NCBI RefSeq assembly: GCF_042408815.1
Contig: NZ_JBHOQR010000024.1
Span: 62,001 to 126,000, forward strand
Length of the DNA: 64,000 nucleotides
Source of the DNA: Thermoflexus sp042408815
Lineage (GTDB): Bacteria; Chloroflexota; Anaerolineae; Thermoflexales; Thermoflexaceae
Reading direction: 5' to 3'
Position 1 is the stretch's first letter. Every line of letters begins with the position of its first letter. The notes beneath the pieces were generated by a model. That model was not told where the DNA came from, did not search any database, and saw only the letters and a program-made list of their open reading frames with translations. Positions 26,781-36,048 of this stretch are shown here, piece by piece. The translations under genes were made by a program, and so were the position numbers.

Positions 26781-27685
26781 TCCCCTGCCTCCAGCAGCAT
26801 GGATCCATCCGCGGCCTTAATCCGTTCCGCCAGCGCTTCCCCCAGAGCCTCCGCGGCCTCCGCCGGCCCCTCGATCTGCCCCCGGACCCCCCGCATCCCA
26901 TCCAGGGCCATCACCCGCCCTTCCAGCGTTAAGCGCTCCCCGTGGACTTCCGCATAGGCCGCGATGGGGACGCGACAGCCGCCTCCCAGGGCCCGCAGGA
27001 ACGCCCGCTCCGCGATTACAGCCCACCAAGTCGGGAGATGGTTCAGACGCCCCACCAGGGCCAGGGTTGAGGCATCGTCCGCCCGGACCTCCACCGCAAT
27101 GGCGCCTTGGCCGGGGGCGGGAAGCACCTGCTCCAGGGGGAAGATCTCCGCGATCTTCTCGCCCCATCCCAAGCGGATCAGCCCGGCCACCGCCAGCACG
27201 ATGGCTTCGTAATGTCCTTCCTCCAATCGCCGCAACCGGGTATCCACATTGCCAACCAGTGGAAGGTAAACCAGGTCCGGCCGCAGCGCCCGCAGCTGGG
27301 CCGTGCGTCGGGGGCTGCCGGTCCCCACCCGCGCCCCCGATGGCAGCGTTGCCCAGGTCCATCCATTCCGGGCAATGAGCGCCTCGCGGGGATCCTCCCG
27401 CTCCAGCACTGCGGCCAGCCGCAGCCCGGACACCGGATCCGTAGGGAGGTCCTTCAGGCTGTGCACCGCTAGATCGATCTCCCCCTTTAAGAGCGCGTGC
27501 TGCAGCTCCTTGACGAAAGCCCCCCGCACCTCCCGTTGCCCACGATCGCCGCTGGTGCGGATGATCACGATTTCCAGGGAAAGCTCCGGGTCCAGAGCCC
27601 GCAGCCTCTGAAGGACCTGCTCGGTTTGCGCCCGGGCGAGGGCACTGCCTCGCGTGCCAACGCGCAATGGGCGTGGGCCGCGCAT
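26777..27685 (-). CDS. hemC: Hydroxymethylbilane synthase (porphobilinogen deaminase)
   Basis: 302 residues from ATG 27685, selected because GGAGGG precedes it by four bases; an in-frame ATG at 27697 is an alternative. Polymerises four porphobilinogens. LRVGTRGSALARAQ, LKDLPTDP with the catalytic Asp region, PRRTAQLRALRPDL and LGGGCRVPIAAYAE with the Cys that binds the dipyrromethane cofactor are all seen. Confidence 0.95.
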   Translation of the reverse strand: MRGPRPLRVGTRGSALARAQTEQVLQRLRALDPELSLEIVIIRTSGDRGQREVRGAFVKELQHALLKGEIDLAVHSLKDLPTDPVSGLRLAAVLEREDPREALIARNGWTWATLPSGARVGTGSPRRTAQLRALRPDLVYLPLVGNVDTRLRRLEEGHYEAIVLAVAGLIRLGWGEKIAEIFPLEQVLPAPGQGAIAVEVRADDASTLALVGRLNHLPTWWAVIAERAFLRALGGGCRVPIAAYAEVHGERLTLEGRVMALDGMRGVRGQIEGPAEAAEALGEALAERIKAADGSMLLEAGE

Positions 27686-27740
27686 TGGACCCTCCATCGC
27701 GAGCAATCTCCACCCGCCCGGAGGCAACCGCCGGCAACTA

Positions 27741-29015
27741 TCACTCCCCCCAGGCGGGTGGGATCGCGCCCCCCGCATCCCCTTCTTTTTCCCAAAGCAC
27801 CCGCAGCCGCTGAAGCGCGTAAGGATCCTCCGCGATCCCTTTCAAGCCCACCATCTGCAAATGGAGGAGCTTCTGGACCAGGCGATGGGCGAACTGCTCA
27901 ATCCGAGCCCGCTGGGTGGGGGTCAGCTCCCCAAGCTTGGGCCAGAGCCATTCCAGCTCCTGTCGCCGGAGCGCATCGGCGCGCCGCTGCAGCTGCGCGA
28001 TCACCGGCCCGACCTGGCGGCTCCGCCACCACCGTTCCCACTCCGTCACCGCTTCCGCCACCATCTCCTCCGCCCGAGCGATGGCCTCCGCCATACGTTC
28101 CCGATACCGGGCGTTGAGGGACTGCAGATCCTCCAGGCGGATACAATGAACTCCAGGCGTCAGCGGTCCATCAAGGCCCACATTGGGCGGCGCCCCCAGA
28201 TCGACCAGCCAGAGCGGCGTTCCACCGCGAGCGGCGATGATCCCTTGCAGATCCGGCGCCGAAAGGATCGGTCGAGGGGTGGCCAGGGCGAGAAAGGCCA
28301 CATCCACCCGGATCAGATCCGCTGTGAGATTCATCAATGGGCCCGCTTCCCCGCCCACCTGCTCGGCCAGGGCGCGGGCTCGTCCCAGCGTTCGGCTGAG
28401 CACCCGTATCCCAGCAGGTCGATAGCGAAGGAGGACATGCGCGATCTGGGTGCCCATCGTTCCGGCCCCGGCGACCAGGATCTGCTTTCCTTCCAGGGAG
28501 ATCCGACGGTGGACTTCCTGGACCGCCAGAGTGGCCAGCGATACAGGGAGGCGGCCGAGCTCCGTCTGGGCGCGAACCGCCCGGCCCAAGGCCAGGGCGC
28601 GCTCCAGCAGCGGGCCCAGGATCGGCCCGGCCGCTCCCGCTTCCCGGGCGATGGCCAGGGCGTTCCGGATCTGACCGAGGATCTCGGTCTCCCCAACCGC
28701 CGTGGAATCCAGGCCGGCGGCGACCCGAAATAAATGGGCGGCCACCGCTCGGCCCACCCAGAGAACGGGGGATCGGCCGGGAAGAGCGCGGCGCAGGAAG
28801 GCCACCGCCTCCTCCAACGGACCGACACCATAGATCTCCAGACGCTCGCAGGTGCTCAGCACGACCCCTTCCCTCATCCCCAGGGCCCGAAAGGCCGCCA
28901 GCCGCTCCCGCACCTCCTCCGGCGGAAGCCCCAGCCACGCCGCCAAACCCTCAAGCCCTTCCCGTCGATGGAAGCCGATCCCGAATAACCCGGCTTCCGC
29001 CACCGTTCCGAACAT
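27741..29015 (-). CDS. hemA: Glutamyl-tRNA reductase
   Basis: 424 residues. First committed step of C5 tetrapyrrole synthesis: reduces glutamyl-tRNA to glutamate-1-semialdehyde. The nucleophilic Cys is in LSTCERLEIYG, followed by GETEILGQIRNAL and the NADPH-binding GAGTMGTQIA. Start choice: the promoter -10 at 29049-29054 puts the transcript start near 29042, which leaves no room for an SD before ATG 29036 or TTG 29039, so ATG 29015 with GGGG-rich upstream sequence is preferred. First gene of the heme cluster. Confidence 0.94.
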   Translation of the reverse strand: MFGTVAEAGLFGIGFHRREGLEGLAAWLGLPPEEVRERLAAFRALGMREGVVLSTCERLEIYGVGPLEEAVAFLRRALPGRSPVLWVGRAVAAHLFRVAAGLDSTAVGETEILGQIRNALAIAREAGAAGPILGPLLERALALGRAVRAQTELGRLPVSLATLAVQEVHRRISLEGKQILVAGAGTMGTQIAHVLLRYRPAGIRVLSRTLGRARALAEQVGGEAGPLMNLTADLIRVDVAFLALATPRPILSAPDLQGIIAARGGTPLWLVDLGAPPNVGLDGPLTPGVHCIRLEDLQSLNARYRERMAEAIARAEEMVAEAVTEWERWWRSRQVGPVIAQLQRRADALRRQELEWLWPKLGELTPTQRARIEQFAHRLVQKLLHLQMVGLKGIAEDPYALQRLRVLWEKEGDAGGAIPPAWGE

Positions 29016-29048
29016 CCCAGGCCACCCCTTCCCCATCAATCAGGCAAA

Positions 29049-29078
29049 ATTCTACATTTATCTTAGTTAATGTGTCAA
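29049..29078 (-). promoter_or_regulatory. Promoter of the heme gene cluster
   Basis: Minus strand TTGACA (29073-29078, perfect -35), 18-base A/T-rich spacer, TAGAAT (29049-29054). It lies in the only markedly AT-rich stretch of the region, directly before hemA. Confidence 0.8.
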
Positions 29079-29278
29079 GATCACGAAGAATTATTTGGAT
29101 TTCGTGGTCCGGATTCAGCGCCCTCTGATGACCGTATGGCGCCTGCGGGCTGAGGGTGGGGGGAGGGAATGGGCGAGGTTCCTCGAGAAGAAAGAGCGGT
29201 CCGCCGGCCCGGCCGAACCCTAGCTGTCCACAGGGTTATGGAAACGCCTTGCTCGCCTCCGATCCGGCATTTCTCTCT

Positions 29279-29284
29279 TATAAT
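29279..29284 (+). promoter_or_regulatory. Candidate -10 element of adenine deaminase gene
   Basis: Perfect TATAAT. No good -35 is seen at 16-18 bases, so strength or activator dependence is uncertain. It would give a leader of about 115 bases before the adenine deaminase start. Confidence 0.5.
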
Positions 29285-29345
29285 ATTTTCAAATACGTGG
29301 GATCTCCTTTTCGAGGACGCTGGAGGGATACCTATCAAGGATACA

Positions 29346-29398
29346 GGGGGAAGGGCCGTCCCCCGGATTGGCGCACCACCTCTCCTTCTCGAAGGAGG
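29346..29398 (+). promoter_or_regulatory. Structured 5' leader with SD-sequestering hairpin
   Basis: Two hairpins lie just before the ade start. The first pairs GGGGGA (29346-29351) with TCCCCC (29359-29364). The second pairs CTCCTT (29382-29387) with AAGGAG (29392-29397) around a CTCG loop and buries the SD (GGAGG, 29394-29398). A similar TCCT/AGGA element lies at 29305-29317. It does not match the purine riboswitch pattern I know. Confidence 0.45.
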
Positions 29399-29405
29399 AT
29401 CGCTT

Positions 29406-31118
29406 ATGGAGCTCGCCCATCGGATCCGCCTGGCGCGCGGTCAGGAGCCGGCCGACTTGCTCCTCAAAGGAGGACGCCTGATCGATGTGTTTACCGGGGA
29501 CATTTATGAAGCGGATATCGCGATTCACAGTTCATGGATTGTGGGCATCGGCGAGGGCTACACGGCCCGGGAGGTCATCGATCTGAAAGGCCGCTTTGTG
29601 GCTCCCGGATTCATCGATGCCCATGTTCACATCGAAAGCAGTATGGTTCCCCCACCCGAGTTCGCCCGCGCCGTCGTCCCCCGGGGCACCACCACCGTGA
29701 TCATTGATCCCCATGAGATTGCCAACGTCCTGGGCCTGGATGGCATCCGCTATATGCTAAACGCCGCCAAATACAACCCCCTGAGTGTTTTCGTGATGCT
29801 GCCCTCGTGTGTCCCAGCCTCCCCTATGGAGACGGCAGGGGCCGCCCTTTACTGGTATGATCTCCAGCCGCTGCTTTCCAGCCCCTGGGTGCTGGGGCTG
29901 GCGGAGATGATGAACTATCCGGGGGTGATCAACGGCGACCCGGTGGTGCTGGACAAGCTCCGAGCCTTCGCCCACGGGATCCGCGATGGCCACGCCCCGC
30001 GGCTCACCGGCCGGGACCTGGTGGCCTATGTGGCGGCGGGGATCACCTCGGATCACGAATGCACGACGGCCGAGGAGGCCCGGGAGAAAGCCCGGCTCGG
30101 GATGTATGTTTTCGTCCGCGAATCCTCCGTGGCCCGCAACCTAGCGGACCTGCTTCCCGCCATCACCCCGGCGAACAGCCGCCGCTTTTGCTTCTGCACC
30201 GACGATCGCCATCCCCTCGATCTGCTGGACGAAGGCCATATCGATTTCCTGATCCGCAAAGCGGTGCATCTGGGCCTGGATCCCGTCATCGCGATTCAGA
30301 TGGCTACCCTGAACCCGGCGGAGCATTTCCGGCTCCACGATCGGGGCGCCATCGCTCCGGGTCGGGTCGCCGATCTGGTGGTGTTCTCCGATCTTTACGA
30401 CCTCCGCCCGGAGCTCGTTTTCCGCCACGGGGTCTTAGTCGCAGAGAATGGACGGCCGCTCTGGCAGCCGGTCAGCCGGAGGGTAGACCTGCCGAGCACC
30501 ATGAACATCGCCTGGGATCGAATCCAGTTTCGGATCCCGGCCCGGGGTCGCCGGATCCATGTGATCGGGGTGATCCCCGATCAGGTGATCACGCCGCATC
30601 TGATCGAGGACGCCCGCATCCTCGACGGCGATGCGGTGGCGGATCCGGAGCGGGATCTGCTGAAGATCGCCGTGATCGAACGCCACCGGGCCACCGGGCG
30701 GATGGGCCTCGGGTTTGTGAAGGGAATGGGATTGCGGCGGGGCGCGCTGGCTTCCTCGGTGGCCCACGATCACCACAATATCGTGGTGATCGGGGCCGAT
30801 GATTCCTCGATGATGACAGCGGTTCGGGCGGTGGCGGAGACCGGCGGGGGCGTGGCGGTCGCCGACGGCGAGCGGGTGCTGGCCCGGGTTCCGCTTCCTA
30901 TCGCCGGGCTGATGTCCGATCGGCCTATTGAAGCCGTCCGCAAGCAGATGGAAGAGGTGCTGGAGGCCGCTCGGGCCCTGGGGAGCGAGCTTCCCAACCC
31001 CCTGATGACCATGAGCTTCCTGGCCTTGGAGGTGATCCCAGAGCTGAAGATCACAGACCTCGGCCTGGTGGATGTCAACCGGTTCGAGCAGATCCCCCTA
31101 TTCGTAGAAGAAGCGTGA
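29406..31118 (+). CDS. ade: Adenine deaminase
   Basis: 570 residues, normal length. Amidohydrolase converting adenine to hypoxanthine in purine salvage. Metal-binding DAHVHIESSM, the PHEIANVLG block, DHECTTAEEA and CFCTDDRHP are characteristic of AdeC (COG1001). ATG 29406 follows GGAGG at 7 bases; in-frame starts back to 29169 add low-complexity residues and lie before the -10. A stable hairpin covers the SD, suggesting translational control. Converges with ppc over a shared terminator. Confidence 0.95.
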   Translation: MELAHRIRLARGQEPADLLLKGGRLIDVFTGDIYEADIAIHSSWIVGIGEGYTAREVIDLKGRFVAPGFIDAHVHIESSMVPPPEFARAVVPRGTTTVIIDPHEIANVLGLDGIRYMLNAAKYNPLSVFVMLPSCVPASPMETAGAALYWYDLQPLLSSPWVLGLAEMMNYPGVINGDPVVLDKLRAFAHGIRDGHAPRLTGRDLVAYVAAGITSDHECTTAEEAREKARLGMYVFVRESSVARNLADLLPAITPANSRRFCFCTDDRHPLDLLDEGHIDFLIRKAVHLGLDPVIAIQMATLNPAEHFRLHDRGAIAPGRVADLVVFSDLYDLRPELVFRHGVLVAENGRPLWQPVSRRVDLPSTMNIAWDRIQFRIPARGRRIHVIGVIPDQVITPHLIEDARILDGDAVADPERDLLKIAVIERHRATGRMGLGFVKGMGLRRGALASSVAHDHHNIVVIGADDSSMMTAVRAVAETGGGVAVADGERVLARVPLPIAGLMSDRPIEAVRKQMEEVLEAARALGSELPNPLMTMSFLALEVIPELKITDLGLVDVNRFEQIPLFVEEA

Positions 31119-31176
31119 AAGAAGGGCGGGAGGGGTGGGCGGACCGCGAAGGTGCCCGCCCACCCGGCCTTTCTTT
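31117..31176. terminator. Bidirectional terminator between ade and ppc
   Basis: Core arms GGGTGGGCGG (31133-31142) and CCGCCCACCC (31156-31165), flanked by AAAGAAGG on the left and CCTTTCTTT on the right, so a U-rich tract follows the stem on both strands. Confidence 0.88.
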
Positions 31177-33904
31177 ACCCTGTGGTGCGCAACCCGGCCG
31201 CGACCCCCTGAATGGTGAGCCACAGGGCCTCCCGCAGTCCCTCCGCCTCTGGCTGTTCCCGCCAGCGCCGAAGCAAAAGGATCTGGATGAAGTTCAGGGG
31301 ATCCACGTAAGGGTTTCGCACCTGGATCGAGCGCTTCAGCCATGGGATGTCCTCCAGGAGATCGGGCAAACCCATGATGCGCAGAATCACCCGCCGCGTT
31401 CGATCGTATTCCCCCTCGATCCGGGACCAGATGGCCTCGCGGACGGATGCGTCGGGGACCAGCTCGGCATAGGCCCGGGCGACCCCTAGATCGGTCTTCG
31501 CAAGGGCCAGGGCTGCATCCGCCAGGACCACCTGGAAGAACGGCCAGCGGCGGGCCATCTCCTCCAGTAGCGACCAGCCGGAGGCCCCTTCCGCCCGCAC
31601 GAAGGCTTCCACGCCGCTCCCCAATCCGAACCACCCCGGAAGCAGATGGCGGCTCTGGGTCCAGGAAAACACCCAGGGGATCGCCCGCAGATCTTCCAAT
31701 CGCCGCTCCGGACGCCGGCGGGCGGGGCGGGAGGCGATGGGGAGCTCCTCGATGCCATCGATGGGCGTCGCATGTTCAAAATAGGTGAGAAAGCCAGGGG
31801 TCTCCAGGAGCTCCCGATACGCGCGGTAAGCCGCCTCGCTCATCCGCTCCATCGCTTCCACCCATGCGGCCTCCGGCTCCGGGGAAGGCAGGGCGGAGAC
31901 CAGCAGCGTCGCCCATAGGACCTGTTCCAGATGGCGGTAAGCGATCTGCGGATCGTCGTAACGTTCCGCCAGCACCTCGCCCTGCTCGGTCATGCGCAGG
32001 CGACCGCCCACCGCGTCGGGCGGAAGGCCCAGGATGCTCCGGGCCGCCGGGCCGCCGCCCCGCCCCAGGGCCCCGCCCCGCCCATGGAAGAAGGTGAGGG
32101 TGACCCCATGGGCGCGGGCCACCCGAACCATCTCCGCCTGGGCCCGATAAAGACCCCAGACGGCGGCCAGATATCCGCCATCCTTGGTGCTATCGGAGTA
32201 GCCGATCATCACCACCTGATGATCCCCCTGGCGGCTCAGATGCTCTCGATATGGAGGCAGGGAAAGCATCCGATCCAGGATCCCGGGCGCTCCCCGCAGT
32301 GTGGAGATGGTCTCGAATAACGGCGCAACCCGGAAGAACTCCGGAGGGGCTGAAAGGCCATTGGCGCCGGCCATCAGCCAGAGCACGGCCAGCACATCCG
32401 CCGGGCTGTGGGCCATGCTGATGATATACGGCCCCAGGGCCTCGGGGCCGTAGGCCTGGGCGGCCTGATGGATCAGGCGGAACACCGCGAGGACCTCCGC
32501 CGTCTCCGGCGATGGGGCCGTCCGCTCTATCAGCTCCGCCGCGCGAGGGAACGTCTCCCTCAGAAGGGCGATCCGCTCTTCCTCGGAACACGGCAGATCG
32601 TTCGCTACTCCTGCGGCTCGAAGCACCTCGGCGATCGCTTCCGCATGGCGTCGCGCTTCCTGACGCACATCCAAGCGGGCGATATGGAACCCAAACACCT
32701 GAGCCTGAATCCACCAGTCCCACAGGAAGCCCTCAGCGATGCGCTCTCCACGGCCTTCCCGCAGGCTCTCCCGCATCCGCTCCAGATCCTCCACCAGTTC
32801 CCAGGCGGACCGATAGGCGCCTTCTGGAGGCGGATCACCCGTTAGAGGGTCCCAGCGCAGGGTCTGTTCCAGGCGCCAGGCGATCACACCGATCCACCGG
32901 CGATATCCCTCATACGGGGAGAGACGGGAAAGGCGCTCCTGCAGGGCCGGCCACCGCGCTTCCGCCTCCGCCAGGGCTTGAGCGAGCGCGGAGGAGATCG
33001 GAGCCTGGCGCGTGGAGACCCCCAGGGCGATGAAGAGGTCACGAGCCTGCTGAAGATGAAGGGATAGAGCGACCTGGCGGTGGCGTTTCAGGGTCTGCGC
33101 TGTCACCTCCGCGGTCACCCGGGGGTTTCCATCCCGATCCCCTCCGATCCATGAGCCGAAGCGCAGGAAGATCGGCATCCGATCTCCCAGCTCCGGATAG
33201 GTGGCCCGGAGGGCCTCCCGAACATCCCGATACAGTCGGGGGGTGAGAGACCACAACGTTCGGACGAAGAAGGATAGGCCATTCTCCACCTCGTCCATCA
33301 CGGAGGGACGGCGCACCCGCGTCAGGTCCGTCTGCCAGAAGGTGGTGAGCTCCGCCCGCAGGCGCCGGAGCAGCTCCTCCCGCTCCCGGGGCAATCGATC
33401 GGGCGCATCCAGTTCGGTCAGAATCCCCCGGATCCGGCCTAGGATGCCCCGCACGGTCCGCCGTTTGGCTTCCGTCGGGTGGGCGGTAAACACCGGCTCG
33501 ATGGAAAGCGCCTCGAGAACCGCGCGCATCGAGGTGGGAGAGATCCCAGCAGATCGGAGCCGGTGGAACGCCTCGGCGATCGATTCGGGTCGAGGCTGGG
33601 GGTGCACCGCCTGCTCCCGCGCCCGCAGCACCCGCACCCGATGACGATCCTCCGCGAGGTTGGCCAGGTCGAAGAAGATCGTGAACGCCCGGGCGATGAC
33701 ATGGAGCTTAGGCAGCGTCAACTCCTCGAGGAGCGCCCGGAGCGCCCTCTCCGCCTCCGCATCCCCGGCCCGGCGGGCCCGGGCCAGCTGTCGGACCCGT
33801 TCCTCCAGCTCAAAGCCCTCGAGCCCGGCCTGCTCCCGGATCACCTCGCCGAGCAGATCCCCTAAAAGATGGATGTCCCGTCGAAGCGGCTGATCGCTGA
33901 TCAT
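31175..33904 (-). CDS. ppc: Phosphoenolpyruvate carboxylase
   Basis: 909 residues, normal bacterial length. Carboxylates PEP to oxaloacetate. Catalytic His142 is in VFTAHPTEAKRRT; GGDRDGNP, FHGRGGALGRGGGP and the C-terminal QGVAAGLRTTG (substrate/feedback site region) are intact. Ends in TTG rather than the usual NTG, a conservative change. SD GGGAGGAG lies 11 bases before ATG 33904. Probably anaplerotic. Monocistronic: its stop lies in the shared terminator with ade. Confidence 0.96.
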   Translation of the reverse strand: MISDQPLRRDIHLLGDLLGEVIREQAGLEGFELEERVRQLARARRAGDAEAERALRALLEELTLPKLHVIARAFTIFFDLANLAEDRHRVRVLRAREQAVHPQPRPESIAEAFHRLRSAGISPTSMRAVLEALSIEPVFTAHPTEAKRRTVRGILGRIRGILTELDAPDRLPREREELLRRLRAELTTFWQTDLTRVRRPSVMDEVENGLSFFVRTLWSLTPRLYRDVREALRATYPELGDRMPIFLRFGSWIGGDRDGNPRVTAEVTAQTLKRHRQVALSLHLQQARDLFIALGVSTRQAPISSALAQALAEAEARWPALQERLSRLSPYEGYRRWIGVIAWRLEQTLRWDPLTGDPPPEGAYRSAWELVEDLERMRESLREGRGERIAEGFLWDWWIQAQVFGFHIARLDVRQEARRHAEAIAEVLRAAGVANDLPCSEEERIALLRETFPRAAELIERTAPSPETAEVLAVFRLIHQAAQAYGPEALGPYIISMAHSPADVLAVLWLMAGANGLSAPPEFFRVAPLFETISTLRGAPGILDRMLSLPPYREHLSRQGDHQVVMIGYSDSTKDGGYLAAVWGLYRAQAEMVRVARAHGVTLTFFHGRGGALGRGGGPAARSILGLPPDAVGGRLRMTEQGEVLAERYDDPQIAYRHLEQVLWATLLVSALPSPEPEAAWVEAMERMSEAAYRAYRELLETPGFLTYFEHATPIDGIEELPIASRPARRRPERRLEDLRAIPWVFSWTQSRHLLPGWFGLGSGVEAFVRAEGASGWSLLEEMARRWPFFQVVLADAALALAKTDLGVARAYAELVPDASVREAIWSRIEGEYDRTRRVILRIMGLPDLLEDIPWLKRSIQVRNPYVDPLNFIQILLLRRWREQPEAEGLREALWLTIQGVAAGLRTTG

Positions 33905-34275
33905 CGAGGCCTGAACTCCTCCCTAACTTGGGGATGCGATTTTCAGGGGGAAGGGTCCCCACGCCGTCCCCACCATCCTCCTCCGCCCGCGACAGGACCG
34001 CACAGGAGGGGAATGAGCTTCCCCGCCCAAAGGTTCGGACCACGTCGCTGGGATATCCAGCTTGTTCTCATATTGTATCGAGTTTCGGCTGAATCCGTCC
34101 GGAAGTTGGGGAGCCCCGCCCAGCAGCCCTCAAACTCCCCGAAGAACGGGAGCCTCGCTGGGGAAAGCGGAGATGCGCTCCCCCCGAAACCTCTGGCCGA
34201 TTCCGCCGCTTTCGATTACGATTAGCTCAGAACAACATCCGATGAAACCCAGTGCCCGGAGAGGAATGAGGATCT
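33905..34275. other. Intergenic region, divergent ppc and histidine kinase
   Basis: 371 bases without a convincing gene. It must contain the promoters of both divergent genes, but I see no pair of good -35/-10 boxes. The AT-richest patch is around 34058-34085 (TTGTTCTCATATTGTATCG). The SD for the kinase is AGGA shortly before 34276. Confidence 0.4.
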
Positions 34276-36048
34276 ATGAAAACACGACCGGTGTCGCCCG
34301 CGCCCATAGATGCTGCCCAGGTGGAATGGGTGCTGGGCAACCTGCGCTGGTTGCTGATCGCGGCGATGGCCTTAACGGCGGCCTTGAACCGGGGCGCATG
34401 GCAGGCCTCTGAAACGGCCTTTCTTGCCCTCTTTCTGTTGACAGGCTTTTACAATCTTCTGGTCCTCCTGGCCCTGGTCTTCGTGCGCTCTCCTCTGCCC
34501 CTCCCGGGCATCACGCTGGCCGGCGATGTGCTGATCACCCTTTCCTTCATCGCGATCACCGGCGGCCTGAACAGTCCCCTGTTTTTCTTCGCTTTCCTCC
34601 CCATCCTCACCGCGGCCCTCCGGTTCAACTGGTGGGCAGGGGAGCTGGTCACCCTTGGCCTGGTGGGAGGATTGGTCCTCTGGGAATGGATCCGGACCCG
34701 GTCTGTCTTGGTTTTCCCCTCCTTTTTCGTCCATGGCAGCGTTCTTGCCCTGGGCGCATTGCTGGCCGGGGCGGTGGGCGATCGCCTGAAACGGGAGATC
34801 CTGCGGGAGCTTCATCTGCGGGAGCTAGCCCAGCAGCGTTTGCTTGCCCAGGCCCGCCAGCAGCTCCAGGGGATCTTCGAGCTGGCCGCCGCCCTGGGGC
34901 AGATGCGGCGGATCGAGGAGATCCTCCACGCCACCCTCGAGGTCAGCGAGAGCTTGTTCCGGGGAAGCGGCTATCCTGCTCCGCCCATGTTCATCGCTCT
35001 CCTGGACCCGGAGGGTTTGCAGGTGGCGGCTGCCCGACGCTTGCCGCTCCGGGACGAGCGAATTCGCCTGCATGGCGTCGCCGGGGCGATCCGGGAAGCG
35101 CTGGAAAGCGGGGAGGCCACGCTCTGTTCGAATCCGGCCCAGGATCCAGAGCTCGGGCGGCTGGTGGTGATGCGCGTCGCCCAGGCCGCTCTGCTTCTGC
35201 CACTGGGGATCGGCCCGGAGCGCTATGGCGTCCTGGTGATCGGCAGCCTGGACCCCCAGGCTCTCACGGGCGAGCGTCGGGATTTGCTACGGCTCATCGC
35301 AATCCAGGCTTCCATTGCGTTGCAGAACGCCCTGCTTTACCACACCCTCCAGCAGGAGAAGGAGCGCCTGGTGGATGTGGAGGAAGAGGCCCGGCGACGG
35401 CTGGCCCGGGAGTTGCACGATGGCCCCACTCAGAGCGTGGCCGCCCTGGCAATGCGGCTGAATTTCCTCCACAAGCTGTTCCAGCATGATCCCGCGCAGC
35501 TTCCTTCCGAGCTGGAGAAAGCGGAACGGATGGCCCGCCAGGCCGTTCAGGAGCTGCGCCAATTCCTCTTCCGATTGCGGCCGTTGATCCTGGAATCCCA
35601 AGGGTTGGTGGCAGCCCTCACCCATCTGGCTGAACGGTTTCAGGAAACGGAGCCCTTCGCAATCCACGTCGAGGCGGACCCGCGGGTGGATCAGGCCCTG
35701 GACCCCAACGCGAAGGGGCTGGTGTTTTCTATTATTGAGGAGGCCCTGAACAACGCCCGCAAGCATGCCGAGCCCCAGAATGTGTGGATCCGCGTGAAAG
35801 TGGAGGGCGATCAGCTCCAAGTGAGCGTGGAGGATGATGGGCGGGGATTCGACCCCCAGGCGTTGCGGGCGGACTACAGCCGTCGGGGCAGCCTGGGGAT
35901 GCTCAGCATGATGGAGCGGGCTGAGCTACTCGGCGGGGAATTGCAGGTGGAATCCGCCATCGGTCAGGGCACCCGCGTCCGGCTTCAGGTCCCATTGCCC
36001 GGCGCCGCCCTCGATGCAAAGGCTTCCGCCCGGGAGGAAGCCCGATGA
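34276..36048 (+). CDS. Sensor histidine kinase, NarL/DegS-type (HisKA_3) with GAF domain
   Basis: 590 residues. About six N-terminal transmembrane helices (23-168), a coiled-coil linker, a GAF domain (about 200-350), then the dimerisation/phosphoacceptor segment with His381 in RELHDGPTQSVAAL and an HATPase_c domain (EEALNNARKHA, DDGRGFDP, GLGM-like SLGMLSMMERAELLGG). The membrane part may sense lipophilic or redox signals, but the ligand is unknown. No response regulator follows; the next gene is a membrane protein starting in the ATGA overlap. Its LuxR-type partner must lie elsewhere. Confidence 0.93.
   Translation: MKTRPVSPAPIDAAQVEWVLGNLRWLLIAAMALTAALNRGAWQASETAFLALFLLTGFYNLLVLLALVFVRSPLPLPGITLAGDVLITLSFIAITGGLNSPLFFFAFLPILTAALRFNWWAGELVTLGLVGGLVLWEWIRTRSVLVFPSFFVHGSVLALGALLAGAVGDRLKREILRELHLRELAQQRLLAQARQQLQGIFELAAALGQMRRIEEILHATLEVSESLFRGSGYPAPPMFIALLDPEGLQVAAARRLPLRDERIRLHGVAGAIREALESGEATLCSNPAQDPELGRLVVMRVAQAALLLPLGIGPERYGVLVIGSLDPQALTGERRDLLRLIAIQASIALQNALLYHTLQQEKERLVDVEEEARRRLARELHDGPTQSVAALAMRLNFLHKLFQHDPAQLPSELEKAERMARQAVQELRQFLFRLRPLILESQGLVAALTHLAERFQETEPFAIHVEADPRVDQALDPNAKGLVFSIIEEALNNARKHAEPQNVWIRVKVEGDQLQVSVEDDGRGFDPQALRADYSRRGSLGMLSMMERAELLGGELQVESAIGQGTRVRLQVPLPGAALDAKASAREEAR

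Noticed and set aside
29285..29405. Purine riboswitch before adenine deaminase
   Set aside because: The conserved junction and loop-loop sequences are not present; only simple hairpins are seen.
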